From JADKIH01 sp964595205 (GTDB lineage Bacteria > Bacteroidota > Bacteroidia > AKYH767-A > 2013-40CM-41-45): a stretch of 64,000 bases of DNA. Below the pieces are notes generated by a model that saw only the letters and a list, made by a program, of their open reading frames with translations, was not told where the DNA came from and ran no database searches. The stretch is taken from NCBI GenBank assembly GCA_964595205.1, contig CAZQOQ010000037.1:62001-126000 (forward strand), given 5' to 3'. The translations under genes and the position numbers were made by a program. This document shows, one piece after another, positions 42,832 through 52,154 of the stretch; the stretch's first letter is position 1; each line of letters begins with the position of its first letter.

Positions 42832-43913
42832 TCGAATACGAAAACCTTCGACTCTCTAACGAACTTTTTTTCAGCGAATGGAAAAAAGAATTTGATGCCG
42901 TCATGGAAAGCGGCTGGTACATTCTTGGAGAAAATGTTAAGACATTCGAAAAGTCGTTTGCGGATTATTGCGGTGTAAAGCACTGCACCGGAGTTGCCAA
43001 TGGTCTCGATGCACTCATTCTCGCCCTGAGAGTGTGCGGGTTTGATCCCGGATCAGAAGTTATTGTTCCTTCAAATACATACATCGCCACCATTTTATCG
43101 ATAATCCAGAATGGCCTAAAGCCGGTGCTCGTTGAGCCTGACATTAAAACATACAACATAGACCCCGGATTGATCGAAGATAAGATCACCTCCCGCACAA
43201 AGGCGATTCTGGTCGTGCATCTTTACGGAAAGGTCTGCGACATGGATAAAATTCTTGCCATTGCAAAAAGACATAACCTGAAGGTCATAGAAGACTGTGC
43301 TCAGTCGCACGGCGCCATGTATAAAACAAAAAAGGCCGGGACGTTTGGCGACTCGGCGGCATTTAGTTTTTACCCGACAAAGAATCTCGGCGCGATGGGC
43401 GATGCCGGTGCTCTTACCACCGGTGATTCAGACCTCGATGAAAAATTCCGCAGCCTGAGAAATTACGGTTCGAAGAAAAAATATCATAACGACATGGTTG
43501 GTTTTAACTCCAGGCTTGATGAATTGCAGGCGGCCCTGCTGAACATTAAGTTAAAGTACCTCGATCGGATCAATATGCACAAGCGAAAGCTCGCCGGTTT
43601 GTATTTTAATGGCTTAAAGAGTGATTTCATCCTTCCTCAGGTTCATCCGGATCATTTTGACGTCTATCATATTTTTAATGTGAGGCATCCGAAACGCGAT
43701 GAATTGAAAAAGTACCTGCACGAAAATGGTATAATGACCGAGATACATTATCCCGTGGCACCGGTAAAACAGCCTGCCATGAAGGGAATCATCGATGACG
43801 TACCGACTCCCATTGCTGAAGAAATTCATAATTCAACATTAAGTCTTCCCATTTCTTTCGGGCATACAACTTTTGAGATTCAGCAGGTGATTGAAATAAT
43901 GAATAAATTCTGA
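42828..43913 (+). CDS. fdtB: Sugar 3-aminotransferase (FdtB-like, DegT/DnrJ family)
   Basis: A 361-residue PLP-dependent aminotransferase. The PLP-binding Lys185 is in AAFSFYPTKNLGAMGDAG, with CTGVANGLDALILALR (cofactor phosphate), PSNTYIATI, and KVIEDCAQSHGAMY (Asp156 and His161 near PLP). It should aminate the 3-oxo sugar from FdtA to give a 3-amino-3,6-dideoxyhexose. No acetyltransferase (FdtC) is adjacent, so the amine may stay free or be acylated by an unlinked enzyme. It overlaps fdtA by four bases. Confidence 0.93.
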   Translation: MIEYENLRLSNELFFSEWKKEFDAVMESGWYILGENVKTFEKSFADYCGVKHCTGVANGLDALILALRVCGFDPGSEVIVPSNTYIATILSIIQNGLKPVLVEPDIKTYNIDPGLIEDKITSRTKAILVVHLYGKVCDMDKILAIAKRHNLKVIEDCAQSHGAMYKTKKAGTFGDSAAFSFYPTKNLGAMGDAGALTTGDSDLDEKFRSLRNYGSKKKYHNDMVGFNSRLDELQAALLNIKLKYLDRINMHKRKLAGLYFNGLKSDFILPQVHPDHFDVYHIFNVRHPKRDELKKYLHENGIMTEIHYPVAPVKQPAMKGIIDDVPTPIAEEIHNSTLSLPISFGHTTFEIQQVIEIMNKF

Positions 43914-43916
43914 TTG

Positions 43917-44633
43917 ATGCCTTCGCTTTCAATTATAACAGTCAACCTCAACAATGCCCAGGGACTCGCGCTTACAATTCGCAGTGTCTTATCGCAAACC
44001 TTCAGGGATTTCGAATTCATTGTGATTGACGGGGATTCGACAGATGAAAGCATTTCAGTGCTAAAGCAGTTTCAAAGCAGTATTACTAAATGGATCTCGG
44101 AAAAAGATACGGGAATTTACCATGCGCAAAACAAGGGCATCGGCCTGGCTGGTGGAGATTATTGTCTCTTTTTGAACTCGGGAGATTACCTGGCTGAATC
44201 CCGGGTGGTCGAGAAGATGTTTTATAAGAATAATCATGCAGATATTTTTTACGGTGACCTGCTTTTGAAAAAAGGTGATGCTTTTCCTGAGTTGAGAAAG
44301 AGTCCTGATACCATCAACAGGTTGCATTTGTTGAAGGACACATTATGGCACCCGGTATCATTTATCCGCAGGAAGCTCTTCCATGACTATGGTATGTATG
44401 AAGAAAAATACAAGATTGCAGGAGACTATGAATTTTTCGTAAGGACATTGATAAAGTATAAGATAAAGGCACAGCATATACCGGTTGCAGTTTCTGTATT
44501 TGATGTAACCGGCATGAGTTCCAACCCGCTCTTTCGAAAGCAGCTTGAAAGGGAGAGAAGCACGATACAGGATTTATATTTTAATCCGCTTCTCCTGTTT
44601 TTTTTCAGGATGTACTCCAAACTCCGTAATTGA
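43917..44633 (+). CDS. Glycosyltransferase family 2
   Basis: About 238 residues from the ATG at 43917; a TTG three bases earlier is an alternative. The GT-A core LSIITVNLNNAQGLALTIRS, FEFIVIDGDSTDESISVLKQ, KDTGIYHAQNKGIGLAGGDY and CLFLNSGDYLAES with its acidic metal site are clear. HPVSFIRRKLFHDYGMYEE completes the acceptor half. The sequence belongs to the subgroup annotated as colanic acid or PGL/p-HBAD-type glycosyltransferases. Donor unknown. Confidence 0.92.
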   Translation: MPSLSIITVNLNNAQGLALTIRSVLSQTFRDFEFIVIDGDSTDESISVLKQFQSSITKWISEKDTGIYHAQNKGIGLAGGDYCLFLNSGDYLAESRVVEKMFYKNNHADIFYGDLLLKKGDAFPELRKSPDTINRLHLLKDTLWHPVSFIRRKLFHDYGMYEEKYKIAGDYEFFVRTLIKYKIKAQHIPVAVSVFDVTGMSSNPLFRKQLERERSTIQDLYFNPLLLFFFRMYSKLRN

Positions 44634-45542
44634 ATGGTAAGCATAATTGTCACAACACATAATTACGGACACTTTCTGGCAGAGACCATCAATTCAGTAA
44701 GAGGACAGACTTTTTCCGACTGGGAATGCATTGTGGTCGACAGCGGTTCGACAGACAATACAAGGGATATCATGAATGACTTTACGGCAAAGGACGGGCG
44801 ATTTAAATATTTGTTTCGCGGTGACAAGGGTGTTTCAGCTGCGAGAAATTCCGGTATTGAAATTTCGCGGGGAGAGTACATACAATTTCTGGATGGCGAT
44901 GATCTTTTGCAAAAAAACAAGATTGATGAGCAGTTGAAAATATTCAGCAGCCACCCGGAGGTTGATATTGTATATGGCGATGTGCGTTTTTTTGACGATG
45001 GCAACAGTGGAGTTTTACGTAATTCCAAGACCGGAAACAAGCCCGATGACTGGCTCCCTCATCTTTCCGGCAGCGGAGATGTTATTATGGATGTGCTGAA
45101 GAGTTACAATTTCCTTGTGACACATTCGCCCCTTGTCAGGAGATCAGTGATTGAACGCTGTGGTGTGTTTGACGAGCGGATGGAAGCACTTGAGGACTGG
45201 GATTTCTGGCTGAGATGTGCCGGAAAGGGATGTTATTTTATGTTTCACCACGCAGCAGATGCAATGGTGCTCGTGCGGGTTCATTCAAAGAGCCTGAGTA
45301 GGAGGAGTGACCTCATGCTGAAAGGAAATTTTATCATGCTGGAAAATGAAATTCTTCTCCAGGAAATAAAGATCAGGTATAAACTTTTTTTCATCCTTAA
45401 ATATGCCGAACTTTTCTGGGATACTGTTTTTTCTCCCCTGAAACTTCCGGCGCTGTCTCCTTCGCTCGTGTTCTTTGCAGTCATACTCTTTCCTGCCTGG
45501 ATTTTCTTAAAAGTTGTACGACCAATATTTTCACGGCAATGA
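44634..45542 (+). CDS. Glycosyltransferase family 2
   Basis: A 302-residue enzyme with the GT2 core VSIIVTTHNYGHFLAETINS, WECIVVDSGSTDNTRDI, GDKGVSAARNSGIEISRGEY and IQFLDGDDLLQKNKIDEQ. A membrane-associated hydrophobic C-terminus (LPALSPSLVFFAVILFPAWI) probably holds it on the inner membrane. Its ATG directly follows the previous stop, and its end overlaps the next gene by four bases (ATGA). The linkage it makes cannot be assigned. Confidence 0.92.
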   Translation: MVSIIVTTHNYGHFLAETINSVRGQTFSDWECIVVDSGSTDNTRDIMNDFTAKDGRFKYLFRGDKGVSAARNSGIEISRGEYIQFLDGDDLLQKNKIDEQLKIFSSHPEVDIVYGDVRFFDDGNSGVLRNSKTGNKPDDWLPHLSGSGDVIMDVLKSYNFLVTHSPLVRRSVIERCGVFDERMEALEDWDFWLRCAGKGCYFMFHHAADAMVLVRVHSKSLSRRSDLMLKGNFIMLENEILLQEIKIRYKLFFILKYAELFWDTVFSPLKLPALSPSLVFFAVILFPAWIFLKVVRPIFSRQ

Positions 45543-46468
45543 GCGGAGCAGCGGATATTTCAATCGTAATCGTCAGCTATAATGTGAAGGAGCTGCTGCT
45601 TAAATGCATAGAATCCGTCAGAAGGTTCAGTGGTGATTTTTCTATTGAAATAATTGTTGTAGATAATCATTCTTCGGATCATACGGTCGGATCGTTAAAG
45701 AAATTATCGCCTGGAGTTACGTTGATTGAAAATGATTCCAACACTGGATTCTCCTTTGCCAATAATCAGGGTATTGAGGCCTCGGTCGGAAAATTTATTT
45801 TCCTTTTAAACCCGGATACCGAAATCAATGACAATATTTTTCAAATGCTGGTTTCAGAAAGTAACGCTAATGACAACCCGGTGTTAGCGCCGGGACTCAT
45901 GAACTCTGACGGCAGCCTGCAGGTTTCCTGTTATAAGTTTCCCGGTTTGTTTTCCGTCATCGCCGAAGCATTCTTTCTGCATAAATTATTTTCCGTTAAT
46001 GAATATCCAATAAATTATTTCAGCGAGAAATTTTACCCCGACTGGGCTTCGGGTGCTGCACTGTTTTTCAGCAGGGATGTATTTAATAAAGTCGGTAAGC
46101 TGGATGAAAACCTTTTCTGGATGGATGATGTGGATTTTTGTTTCAGGGCATCGAAGAAGAACATCCTGACACTCTATCTTCCGGGGAAACTGATCTGTCA
46201 TCACGGCGGAAAAAGTTCACAAAAGAATCTTTCAGTTACGATCAGCAATCAGTTGCTAAGCAAGGCTAAATACCTGATGAAGCATAAAGGTAAAATGATA
46301 TCCATGATTGCACTCTTCTTTATTTTTTTCCAGGTGGTTACCAGGATCGTATTGTTTTTATTTCTTTCACCATTCGGAAGGATCTACAGGGTAAAATTCA
46401 ACGCATATTTCTTTACATTAGGCAGGTTTTTCAATTTTATTTTCAGGGAAAATCAATCCATTTCTTAG
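45539..46468 (+). CDS. Glycosyltransferase family 2 (rhamnosyltransferase-like)
   Basis: A 309-residue GT2 enzyme: ADISIVIVSYNVKELLLKCI, IEIIVVDNHSSDHTVGSL, NTGFSFANNQGIEASVGKF and FLLNPDTEINDNIFQML. The SYNV...NTGF...NNQG...NPD sequence and WASGAALFFSRDVF ... WMDDVDFCFRASKK are typical of the WcaA/rhamnosyltransferase-like subgroup. The C-terminal half carries hydrophobic helices (MIALFFIFFQVVTRIVLFLF). It is coupled to the preceding gene by an ATGA overlap. Confidence 0.92.
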   Translation: MSGAADISIVIVSYNVKELLLKCIESVRRFSGDFSIEIIVVDNHSSDHTVGSLKKLSPGVTLIENDSNTGFSFANNQGIEASVGKFIFLLNPDTEINDNIFQMLVSESNANDNPVLAPGLMNSDGSLQVSCYKFPGLFSVIAEAFFLHKLFSVNEYPINYFSEKFYPDWASGAALFFSRDVFNKVGKLDENLFWMDDVDFCFRASKKNILTLYLPGKLICHHGGKSSQKNLSVTISNQLLSKAKYLMKHKGKMISMIALFFIFFQVVTRIVLFLFLSPFGRIYRVKFNAYFFTLGRFFNFIFRENQSIS

Positions 46469-46476
46469 CACGCCCG

Positions 46477-47568
46477 ATGAAGAAAATATTGTTTTTAGCC
46501 GATATCAATTCTTCCCATACCAGGAAGTGGGTGAGTGGCGTGGCCGGACTCGGATACGACGTTGCGGTATTCTCGTTGTCCCGGCCTGTGACTGACTGGT
46601 ATTCCTCAGCCGGAGTCAGGTTAATTAATTCAGTTTTTATTGACGACATGGGAGTTTTCCGGAGAAATGATTTTTCGAAGCTGAAATATTTCAGACTCAT
46701 CGGCGAGCTAAAGAAATGTCTGAAGTCTTTTTCTCCCGATATAGTACATGCCCATTATGCCACCAGTTACGGATTGCTTGGGAAGAGAGCAGGCTTTCAT
46801 CCATTTGTGCTTTCGGCCTGGGGTTCCGATGTTTTCGTTTTTCCACGCCGATCCATCCTTCACAGGCTGATGTTGAAACGGATTCTCGATTCAGCCGATG
46901 TGATTATTTCTGCGAGCCACGTTTTGAGTGCCGAAATATCAGGATATACAGATAAGCCGGCAGAGATTATTCCGTTTGGCATCGACACGGATGTTTATCA
47001 AAAGAAGGAAACGATTCATTCATCCGGATTTACTGTTGGTGTCATCAAGACACTGGAGGAGCAGTATGGAATTAATTATCTCATAGAAGCGTTTAAACTT
47101 GTTGTTGAAAAATATCCTGCTGAAAAACTCCGTCTCATCATCGTTGGAGAAGGTTCGCTTGCCGGCGAATATAAGAGACTTTGCCTCCGACTTGGTTTAA
47201 GTTCGTCGGTTACATTCACCGGCAAAATTCCGCAGGAGGAAGTGCCAGATATGTTAAATACATTCGATGTGTTTGTATGCCCTTCGATTCATGAAAGTTT
47301 TGGCGTAAGTGTAATTGAAGCATCAGCCTGTGAATTGCCGGTTATCGCCTCCGATGCCGGAGGATTGAAAGAAGTTGTAATTCCGGGAGAGACCGGAATG
47401 CTGGTTACCCCGGGCAGTGCAGTGGAAATCGCCTCGGCAATCAGTCACTTCGTTGAAAATCGCGGTTCCATTACTGAGTATGGAAAGCGCGGTAGAAAAT
47501 TCGTGATAAATAAATTTTCGTGGAAAGAGAATCTTAAACAGATTAACGATATTTACAAAAAGCTTTAA
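46477..47568 (+). CDS. Glycosyltransferase family 4 (GT-B)
   Basis: A 363-residue GT-B enzyme. The N-terminal domain begins ILFLADINSSHTRKWVSGVA and includes DIVHAHYATSYGLLG. The C-terminal Glycos_transf_1 domain has PFGIDTDVYQ, IIVGEGSLAGEYKRL, VCPSIHESFGVSVIEASACE and LPVIASDAGGLKEVV, with the E-x7-E type donor motif. It retains stereochemistry at the anomeric carbon and probably adds an internal residue. It stands eight bases before wecB. Confidence 0.94.
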   Translation: MKKILFLADINSSHTRKWVSGVAGLGYDVAVFSLSRPVTDWYSSAGVRLINSVFIDDMGVFRRNDFSKLKYFRLIGELKKCLKSFSPDIVHAHYATSYGLLGKRAGFHPFVLSAWGSDVFVFPRRSILHRLMLKRILDSADVIISASHVLSAEISGYTDKPAEIIPFGIDTDVYQKKETIHSSGFTVGVIKTLEEQYGINYLIEAFKLVVEKYPAEKLRLIIVGEGSLAGEYKRLCLRLGLSSSVTFTGKIPQEEVPDMLNTFDVFVCPSIHESFGVSVIEASACELPVIASDAGGLKEVVIPGETGMLVTPGSAVEIASAISHFVENRGSITEYGKRGRKFVINKFSWKENLKQINDIYKKL

Positions 47569-47576
47569 TCGAATTT

Positions 47577-48647
47577 ATGAAGATCCTGACGGTAATCGGG
47601 GCACGCCCGCAATTTATCAAGTCATCTGTCGTTAGCCGCGAGTTTTCTGTTCAGAAAAATTTAACGGAGGTTGTAATTCATACCGGCCAGCATTATGACC
47701 CATCGATGTCGGAAGTCTTTTTCACCGAGATGAAAATTGCAAAACCTGCGTATAATCTGGGAATCAAATCTCCCCTGCAGGGACAGATGACCGGAAGAAT
47801 GATCGAGGGAATTGAGAAGATTGCGCTTGACGAAAAACCTGACGCCATGCTTGTTTACGGCGATACCAATTCGACAATAGCAGGCGCACTCGCGGCTTCA
47901 AAACTTCATTTGCCGGTCGTTCACGTCGAAGCCGGACTGAGAAGTTTCAATATGAACATGCCCGAAGAGGTCAACAGGATTGTAACAGACAGGATCTCTG
48001 CATTATTGTTTTGTCCCACCGAGATTGCCATGAAAAATCTGAAGAATGAGGGCTTCGATCATTTTAAATGCAGGTATTTGAATTCAGGAGATGTGATGCT
48101 CGATGCCGCAAACTATTTTTCCGGCATGATAGAAAACCGGCCGCTCATCAAAGAGCTGAAAGGCGTAAAGGAGTTTGTATTGTGTACGATTCACCGCGCC
48201 GAAAATACCAACGACCCTGTGCGTTTGAAGAATATCGTAGGGGCAATTAATGAAATCAGTAAACAACTGCCTGTTGTTTTTCCCATCCATCCACGTACAA
48301 GAAAAACCACAGAAGCGCTTGGATTAAAACCCGATTGCATCGTTATCGATCCTCTCGGCTACCTTGATATGCTCAACCTTTTACGGAATTGTTCTCTTGT
48401 AATAACCGACAGCGGAGGCTTGCAAAAGGAAGCTTATTTTTTTAATAAGTTGTGTATCTGTACGAGGGAGGAATCCGAGTGGAAGGAACTCGTGAATGCC
48501 GGATACGTGATCCTTGCAGGAGCGGAGAAAGAAGAAATCGTAAGTGCCTTCAGGAATTACAAAAAACCTTCTGCCTCTTTTTCGGAAAAATTTTATGGCG
48601 ACGGGAATGCTTCACGGATTGTAGTAAAGGAAATACTCGGCATGTAA
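47577..48647 (+). CDS. wecB: UDP-N-acetylglucosamine 2-epimerase (non-hydrolysing)
   Basis: A 356-residue enzyme that interconverts UDP-GlcNAc and UDP-ManNAc. Family blocks are GARPQFIKSSVVS, VVIHTGQHYDPSMSEVFF, LVYGDTNSTIAGALAA, VHVEAGLRSFNMNMPEEVNR, FPIHPRTRKT and ITDSGGLQKEAY. No UDP-ManNAc dehydrogenase (WecC) is in the window, so ManNAc itself, or a product made elsewhere, is the likely sugar. It is embedded in the glycosyltransferase series of the operon. Confidence 0.97.
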   Translation: MKILTVIGARPQFIKSSVVSREFSVQKNLTEVVIHTGQHYDPSMSEVFFTEMKIAKPAYNLGIKSPLQGQMTGRMIEGIEKIALDEKPDAMLVYGDTNSTIAGALAASKLHLPVVHVEAGLRSFNMNMPEEVNRIVTDRISALLFCPTEIAMKNLKNEGFDHFKCRYLNSGDVMLDAANYFSGMIENRPLIKELKGVKEFVLCTIHRAENTNDPVRLKNIVGAINEISKQLPVVFPIHPRTRKTTEALGLKPDCIVIDPLGYLDMLNLLRNCSLVITDSGGLQKEAYFFNKLCICTREESEWKELVNAGYVILAGAEKEEIVSAFRNYKKPSASFSEKFYGDGNASRIVVKEILGM

Positions 48648-48648
48648 C

Positions 48649-49590
48649 ATGGAACTTTCGGTCATTTGTCCGACTTATAATGAAATTTCTTTTATCGGAA
48701 AACTTGTCGTCCAGCTATGTGCCGATGATGGAATTGAAAAAGAAATCCTGATCACTGACGGTGGATCTACTGATGGTACGCGGGAAAAGGTGAGAGAGTT
48801 GATGAAATCGTTTCCTTCTTTGAGACTGATCGAAAACCCGATGCGAACATCCACGCATGCATTCAATCTTGCTTTTAAACATTCAACAGGAAAATATATA
48901 GCCTTCGTGGGAGCGCATGCCGCCTATGACAGGAATTATTTCAGCACAGGGGTAGATTTGCTGAAAAGAGATGAATGCGATGCAGTTGGAGGCCCGTTGA
49001 AACAGGAAGGTAAAACACCAAAGGGTAAGGCAATTGCTCTTGCAATGAGCAGTAAACTGGGAGTGGGAAATACCGAATTCAGGACAGAGAATAAAAAAAT
49101 GTTTGTAGACAGCGTTGCTTTCGCTGTTTACAGGAGAGATGTAATCGATCGCTGTGGGCTCATGGATGAATCGTTGCCGGTAAACCAGGATGATGAGTTT
49201 CACTACCGGATCAGGAGCAGGGGATACCGGATACTCATGACACCCGAAATGTCCGCTACCTATTTCGTTCGCGATTCTTATTCAGGCTTATTCCGTCAAT
49301 ATTTCCGTTATGGACTATATAAGCCTGCAGTCCTGAAAAAGATCAGGGGCTCAGTGAGAATTCGTCACCTGATTCCTGCCCTTTTTACACTGTATATTTT
49401 CTCATTGCCTGTTTCCCTGTTTTTCCCTTTATGGATATTGCCGCTTTTCATTTACGCGCTGTTGATTATTTTAAGGGTAATGTCATTTAATGTAAGCTGG
49501 AATATCAGACTTTTGTCTCTGCCCGTATTTCCAATTATTCATTTTGCTTATGGCGTTGGATTTCTTTCAGGATTATTCAAATGGAGATGA
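48649..49590 (+). CDS. Glycosyltransferase family 2 (ExoA-like)
   Basis: A 313-residue enzyme with ELSVICPTYNEISFIGKLVV, KEILITDGGSTDGTREKV, AFNLAFKHSTGKYIAFVGAH and NQDDEFHYRIRSRGYRI. The histidine after VGA (VGAHAAY) replaces the usual aspartate of the DxD site, as in the ExoA/succinoglycan-type subgroup. Three hydrophobic helices at the C-terminus (about 240-310) place it in the inner membrane. It overlaps the following ligase gene by ten bases. Confidence 0.92.
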   Translation: MELSVICPTYNEISFIGKLVVQLCADDGIEKEILITDGGSTDGTREKVRELMKSFPSLRLIENPMRTSTHAFNLAFKHSTGKYIAFVGAHAAYDRNYFSTGVDLLKRDECDAVGGPLKQEGKTPKGKAIALAMSSKLGVGNTEFRTENKKMFVDSVAFAVYRRDVIDRCGLMDESLPVNQDDEFHYRIRSRGYRILMTPEMSATYFVRDSYSGLFRQYFRYGLYKPAVLKKIRGSVRIRHLIPALFTLYIFSLPVSLFFPLWILPLFIYALLIILRVMSFNVSWNIRLLSLPVFPIIHFAYGVGFLSGLFKWR

Positions 49591-50861
49591 GTAAAAATAT
49601 TTTAAAGGGAAAATGGAGTGACTTTACCGATAATATTCTCGCATTGTCGGTTTTATTTCTGCCCTTGCTTCAGTTTGCCTCACTCATCTGCTGGATTCTG
49701 CTGCTTGTCGTCATGGCAATAAAAGGCGACCTGAAATTCACTTTTCGTAACCTTAAAAAATTTCCCGGACTGATTCTTTTCTGCCTGTTGTATTTTTTTT
49801 ACCTCGCAGGCATGCTGTGGACGGAGGATCTGAATACGGGGTTAAGTGATTTGTTTATCATTTTGCCCCTGCTGTTTTTCCCGGTCATCTTCAGCAATAT
49901 AAAATTATCTGTCGTATCTTACAGGAAAATTTCCGCAGCACTTTTAACAGGATGCTCGCTGGCGATTTTTTTTTCACTCGGACATTCTTTCAAACTATAC
50001 CTTGAATCGGGCGATCCTCACCGGTTTTTCTATACGTCTTTTTCATTCCTGATGCATCCGACTTATTTTACCATGTATCTGAATCTGGCCCTGCTCATTG
50101 TCTGTCACAATACGGTTTCTGATCGTGAGAGGATTTTCCATTCGGGTCCACTGAGGATTTTTTTATTTTTCCTTCTCATAACCGGAGTCATACTCCTGAA
50201 TGCACGGCTGGCCATGTCAACAACCTTCCTCACGTTGATATTGTTCGTGACTGCGGAGTCGGTAAAGAGTGAACGGCTGCGGAGTTTGTTTCCCAGGTTC
50301 ATTATACAGTCGCTGCTGGTTGTTGTTATTTTCTTTTCACTGATTCAGTTCAATAACAGGTTCGTCCAGATTTCGGAAGCGATACATGAAGAGAGAGATA
50401 CGACCGCAGTGCTTGATACCTCAACAAGTACATACTACAACAGCACTACAATCCGGCTGGGCTTGTTTAAAAACAGCGTCGATGTATTTAAAAAACATTT
50501 TTTGACCGGTGTAGGTACGGGTGATGTGATTAACGAATCGGTGAAGGAGCTGAAATCTTCCAATCATGAGTACCTGGCGGATCACTATACAGGCGCGCAC
50601 AACCAGTATCTTCAGACGGCAATGGCGATCGGTATTTTCGGATTGTTACTCTTATTGGCATGTATCGTTTTCCCTCTGAAAGACTATATTAAAAATAAAA
50701 ATTTCCTGGCCACCTGTTTTGTGATCATCGTTCTCATCAATGCCCTGGGCGATACCATCCTCCGGGCCTCTTCGCTTTATTTCTTTACATTTTTCGGTTG
50801 TTTCTTTTATGTCCTGAACCGGTATTACAATGCCGACATCGGGGAAATGAAGAATGAATAA
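49581..50861 (+). CDS. O-antigen ligase/polymerase family membrane protein
   Basis: A 426-residue integral membrane protein with about ten to twelve helices and one large periplasmic loop (about residues 255-345). The loop contains VGTGDVINESVKELK and the pattern DHYTGAHNQYLQTAMAIGIFG, the Wzy_C/WaaL signature with the conserved His. It either polymerises repeat units (Wzy) or ligates the glycan to lipid A core (WaaL). Because export here uses an ABC transporter, a ligase role is more likely. A Met six bases later is an alternative start. Confidence 0.9.
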   Translation: MEMSKNILKGKWSDFTDNILALSVLFLPLLQFASLICWILLLVVMAIKGDLKFTFRNLKKFPGLILFCLLYFFYLAGMLWTEDLNTGLSDLFIILPLLFFPVIFSNIKLSVVSYRKISAALLTGCSLAIFFSLGHSFKLYLESGDPHRFFYTSFSFLMHPTYFTMYLNLALLIVCHNTVSDRERIFHSGPLRIFLFFLLITGVILLNARLAMSTTFLTLILFVTAESVKSERLRSLFPRFIIQSLLVVVIFFSLIQFNNRFVQISEAIHEERDTTAVLDTSTSTYYNSTTIRLGLFKNSVDVFKKHFLTGVGTGDVINESVKELKSSNHEYLADHYTGAHNQYLQTAMAIGIFGLLLLLACIVFPLKDYIKNKNFLATCFVIIVLINALGDTILRASSLYFFTFFGCFFYVLNRYYNADIGEMKNE

Positions 50862-50899
50862 ATTATTATTTTGACCTGTCGCTAAAAGGAATATTAGCT

Positions 50900-50907
50900 T
50901 ATTTTTG
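50900..50907 (+). promoter_or_regulatory. -7 type promoter box TATTTTTG inside polysaccharide operon
   Basis: TATTTTTG matches TAnnTTTG and lies 17 bases before the GTG start at 50925, in the largest gap (63 bases) of the cluster. A TTTG at 50870-50873 is 26 bases upstream, somewhat far for a -33 element. It may give the last three genes a promoter of their own. Confidence 0.4.
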
Positions 50908-50924
50908 CGCCAAACAAAATCACA

Positions 50925-52154
50925 GTGATTCCATTTTCTCCTCCCCGTATCGATCAGAAGATCATCGATGAAGTGACCGATACCCTTCGTTCGGGTTGGA
51001 TTACTACGGGACCGAAGACCAGGTTGTTTGAAAAAAGACTTGCGAAGTATTGTGATGTGAAGTCAGTAATATGCCTGAACTCTGCCACAGCCGGACTGGA
51101 ACTGATGTTGCGCTGGTTTGGTGTAGGCAAGGGCGATGAAGTCATAGTTCCGGCATATACATATTCAGCGACTGCAAACGTTATCGTACACTGCGGCGCC
51201 ACACCTGTTTTCGTGGATGTGAAGGAGGATTTTAATATAGATCCTGAAAGAGTGAAGAAGGCCATAACTTCAAGGACCAAGGTAATAATGCCTGTGGATT
51301 TCGGCGGGTGGCCGTGTGATTATGATGCATTGAATAGCCTCGTAAGGGAAAAAAACATACGTGATTTATTCCGCCCGTCTTCTGACGCGCAAAAAATGCT
51401 CGACAGGATTATGATTCTTTCCGACGCGGCGCATTCTTTAGGCGCATTTTATAAAGGCAGACGTACCGGTTCGCTCACCGACTGTACAGTATTTTCCTTT
51501 CATGCAGTTAAGAACCTCACCACAGCGGAAGGCGGAGCAGTGGCTTTGAATTTTCCCGCTCCATTCGAAAATGAAAAAATATATGACACGCTTTGCATCA
51601 AGGCGCTTCATGGGCAGAATAAGGACGCCCTCTCCAAGATGAAGGCAGGAAACTGGAAATATGATATCATCGAGGCGGGGTATAAAATAAACATGACCGA
51701 CATTCTTGCATCGATCGGACTTGTTGAACTGGAAAGGTATGACGCCGATACACTGGTGCGCCGAAAAGAGATATGCAAAATGTACGAGGCTGCATTTTCA
51801 GGGAAGAGCTGGGCCATTGTGCCTCTTCTGGAAGATAAGGCATTTAAGACCGAAAGTTCCTATCACCTGTTTGCATTGCGCATACGAAACATCGGCGAGT
51901 CAGTTCGTGACAGGATCATTCAGAGAATCACTGAAAATGGCGTTTCCGTTAACGTTCATTTCATTCCCGTGCCGATGATGTCGTTTTATAAGAATGCAGG
52001 CTACAGAATTGATGATTATCCAGTCACCTATTCTCAATTTGCCAATGAAATTTCATTGCCGGTTTTTTATGATCTTACACCCGGGCAGATCGAATTCGTA
52101 ATTAAAACCATAAACTCATCAGTAGAAGAAGAAATACAAACAATACTCACATGA
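50925..52154 (+). CDS. DegT/DnrJ/EryC1/StrS sugar aminotransferase
   Basis: A 409-residue PLP enzyme starting with GTG at 50925. RSGWITTGPKTRLFEKRL, LNSATAGLELMLRW, PAYTYSATAN and Lys196 in FSFHAVKNLTTAEGGAV are the aminotransferase landmarks. A ~25-residue insertion (EKNIRDLFRPSSDAQKMLD) lengthens the central domain, as in some UDP-4-amino-sugar transaminases (PglE/ArnB-like). A 4-amino sugar made here could be the initiating sugar for the transferase at 53458. It overlaps the hydrolase gene by four bases. Confidence 0.92.
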   Translation: MIPFSPPRIDQKIIDEVTDTLRSGWITTGPKTRLFEKRLAKYCDVKSVICLNSATAGLELMLRWFGVGKGDEVIVPAYTYSATANVIVHCGATPVFVDVKEDFNIDPERVKKAITSRTKVIMPVDFGGWPCDYDALNSLVREKNIRDLFRPSSDAQKMLDRIMILSDAAHSLGAFYKGRRTGSLTDCTVFSFHAVKNLTTAEGGAVALNFPAPFENEKIYDTLCIKALHGQNKDALSKMKAGNWKYDIIEAGYKINMTDILASIGLVELERYDADTLVRRKEICKMYEAAFSGKSWAIVPLLEDKAFKTESSYHLFALRIRNIGESVRDRIIQRITENGVSVNVHFIPVPMMSFYKNAGYRIDDYPVTYSQFANEISLPVFYDLTPGQIEFVIKTINSSVEEEIQTILT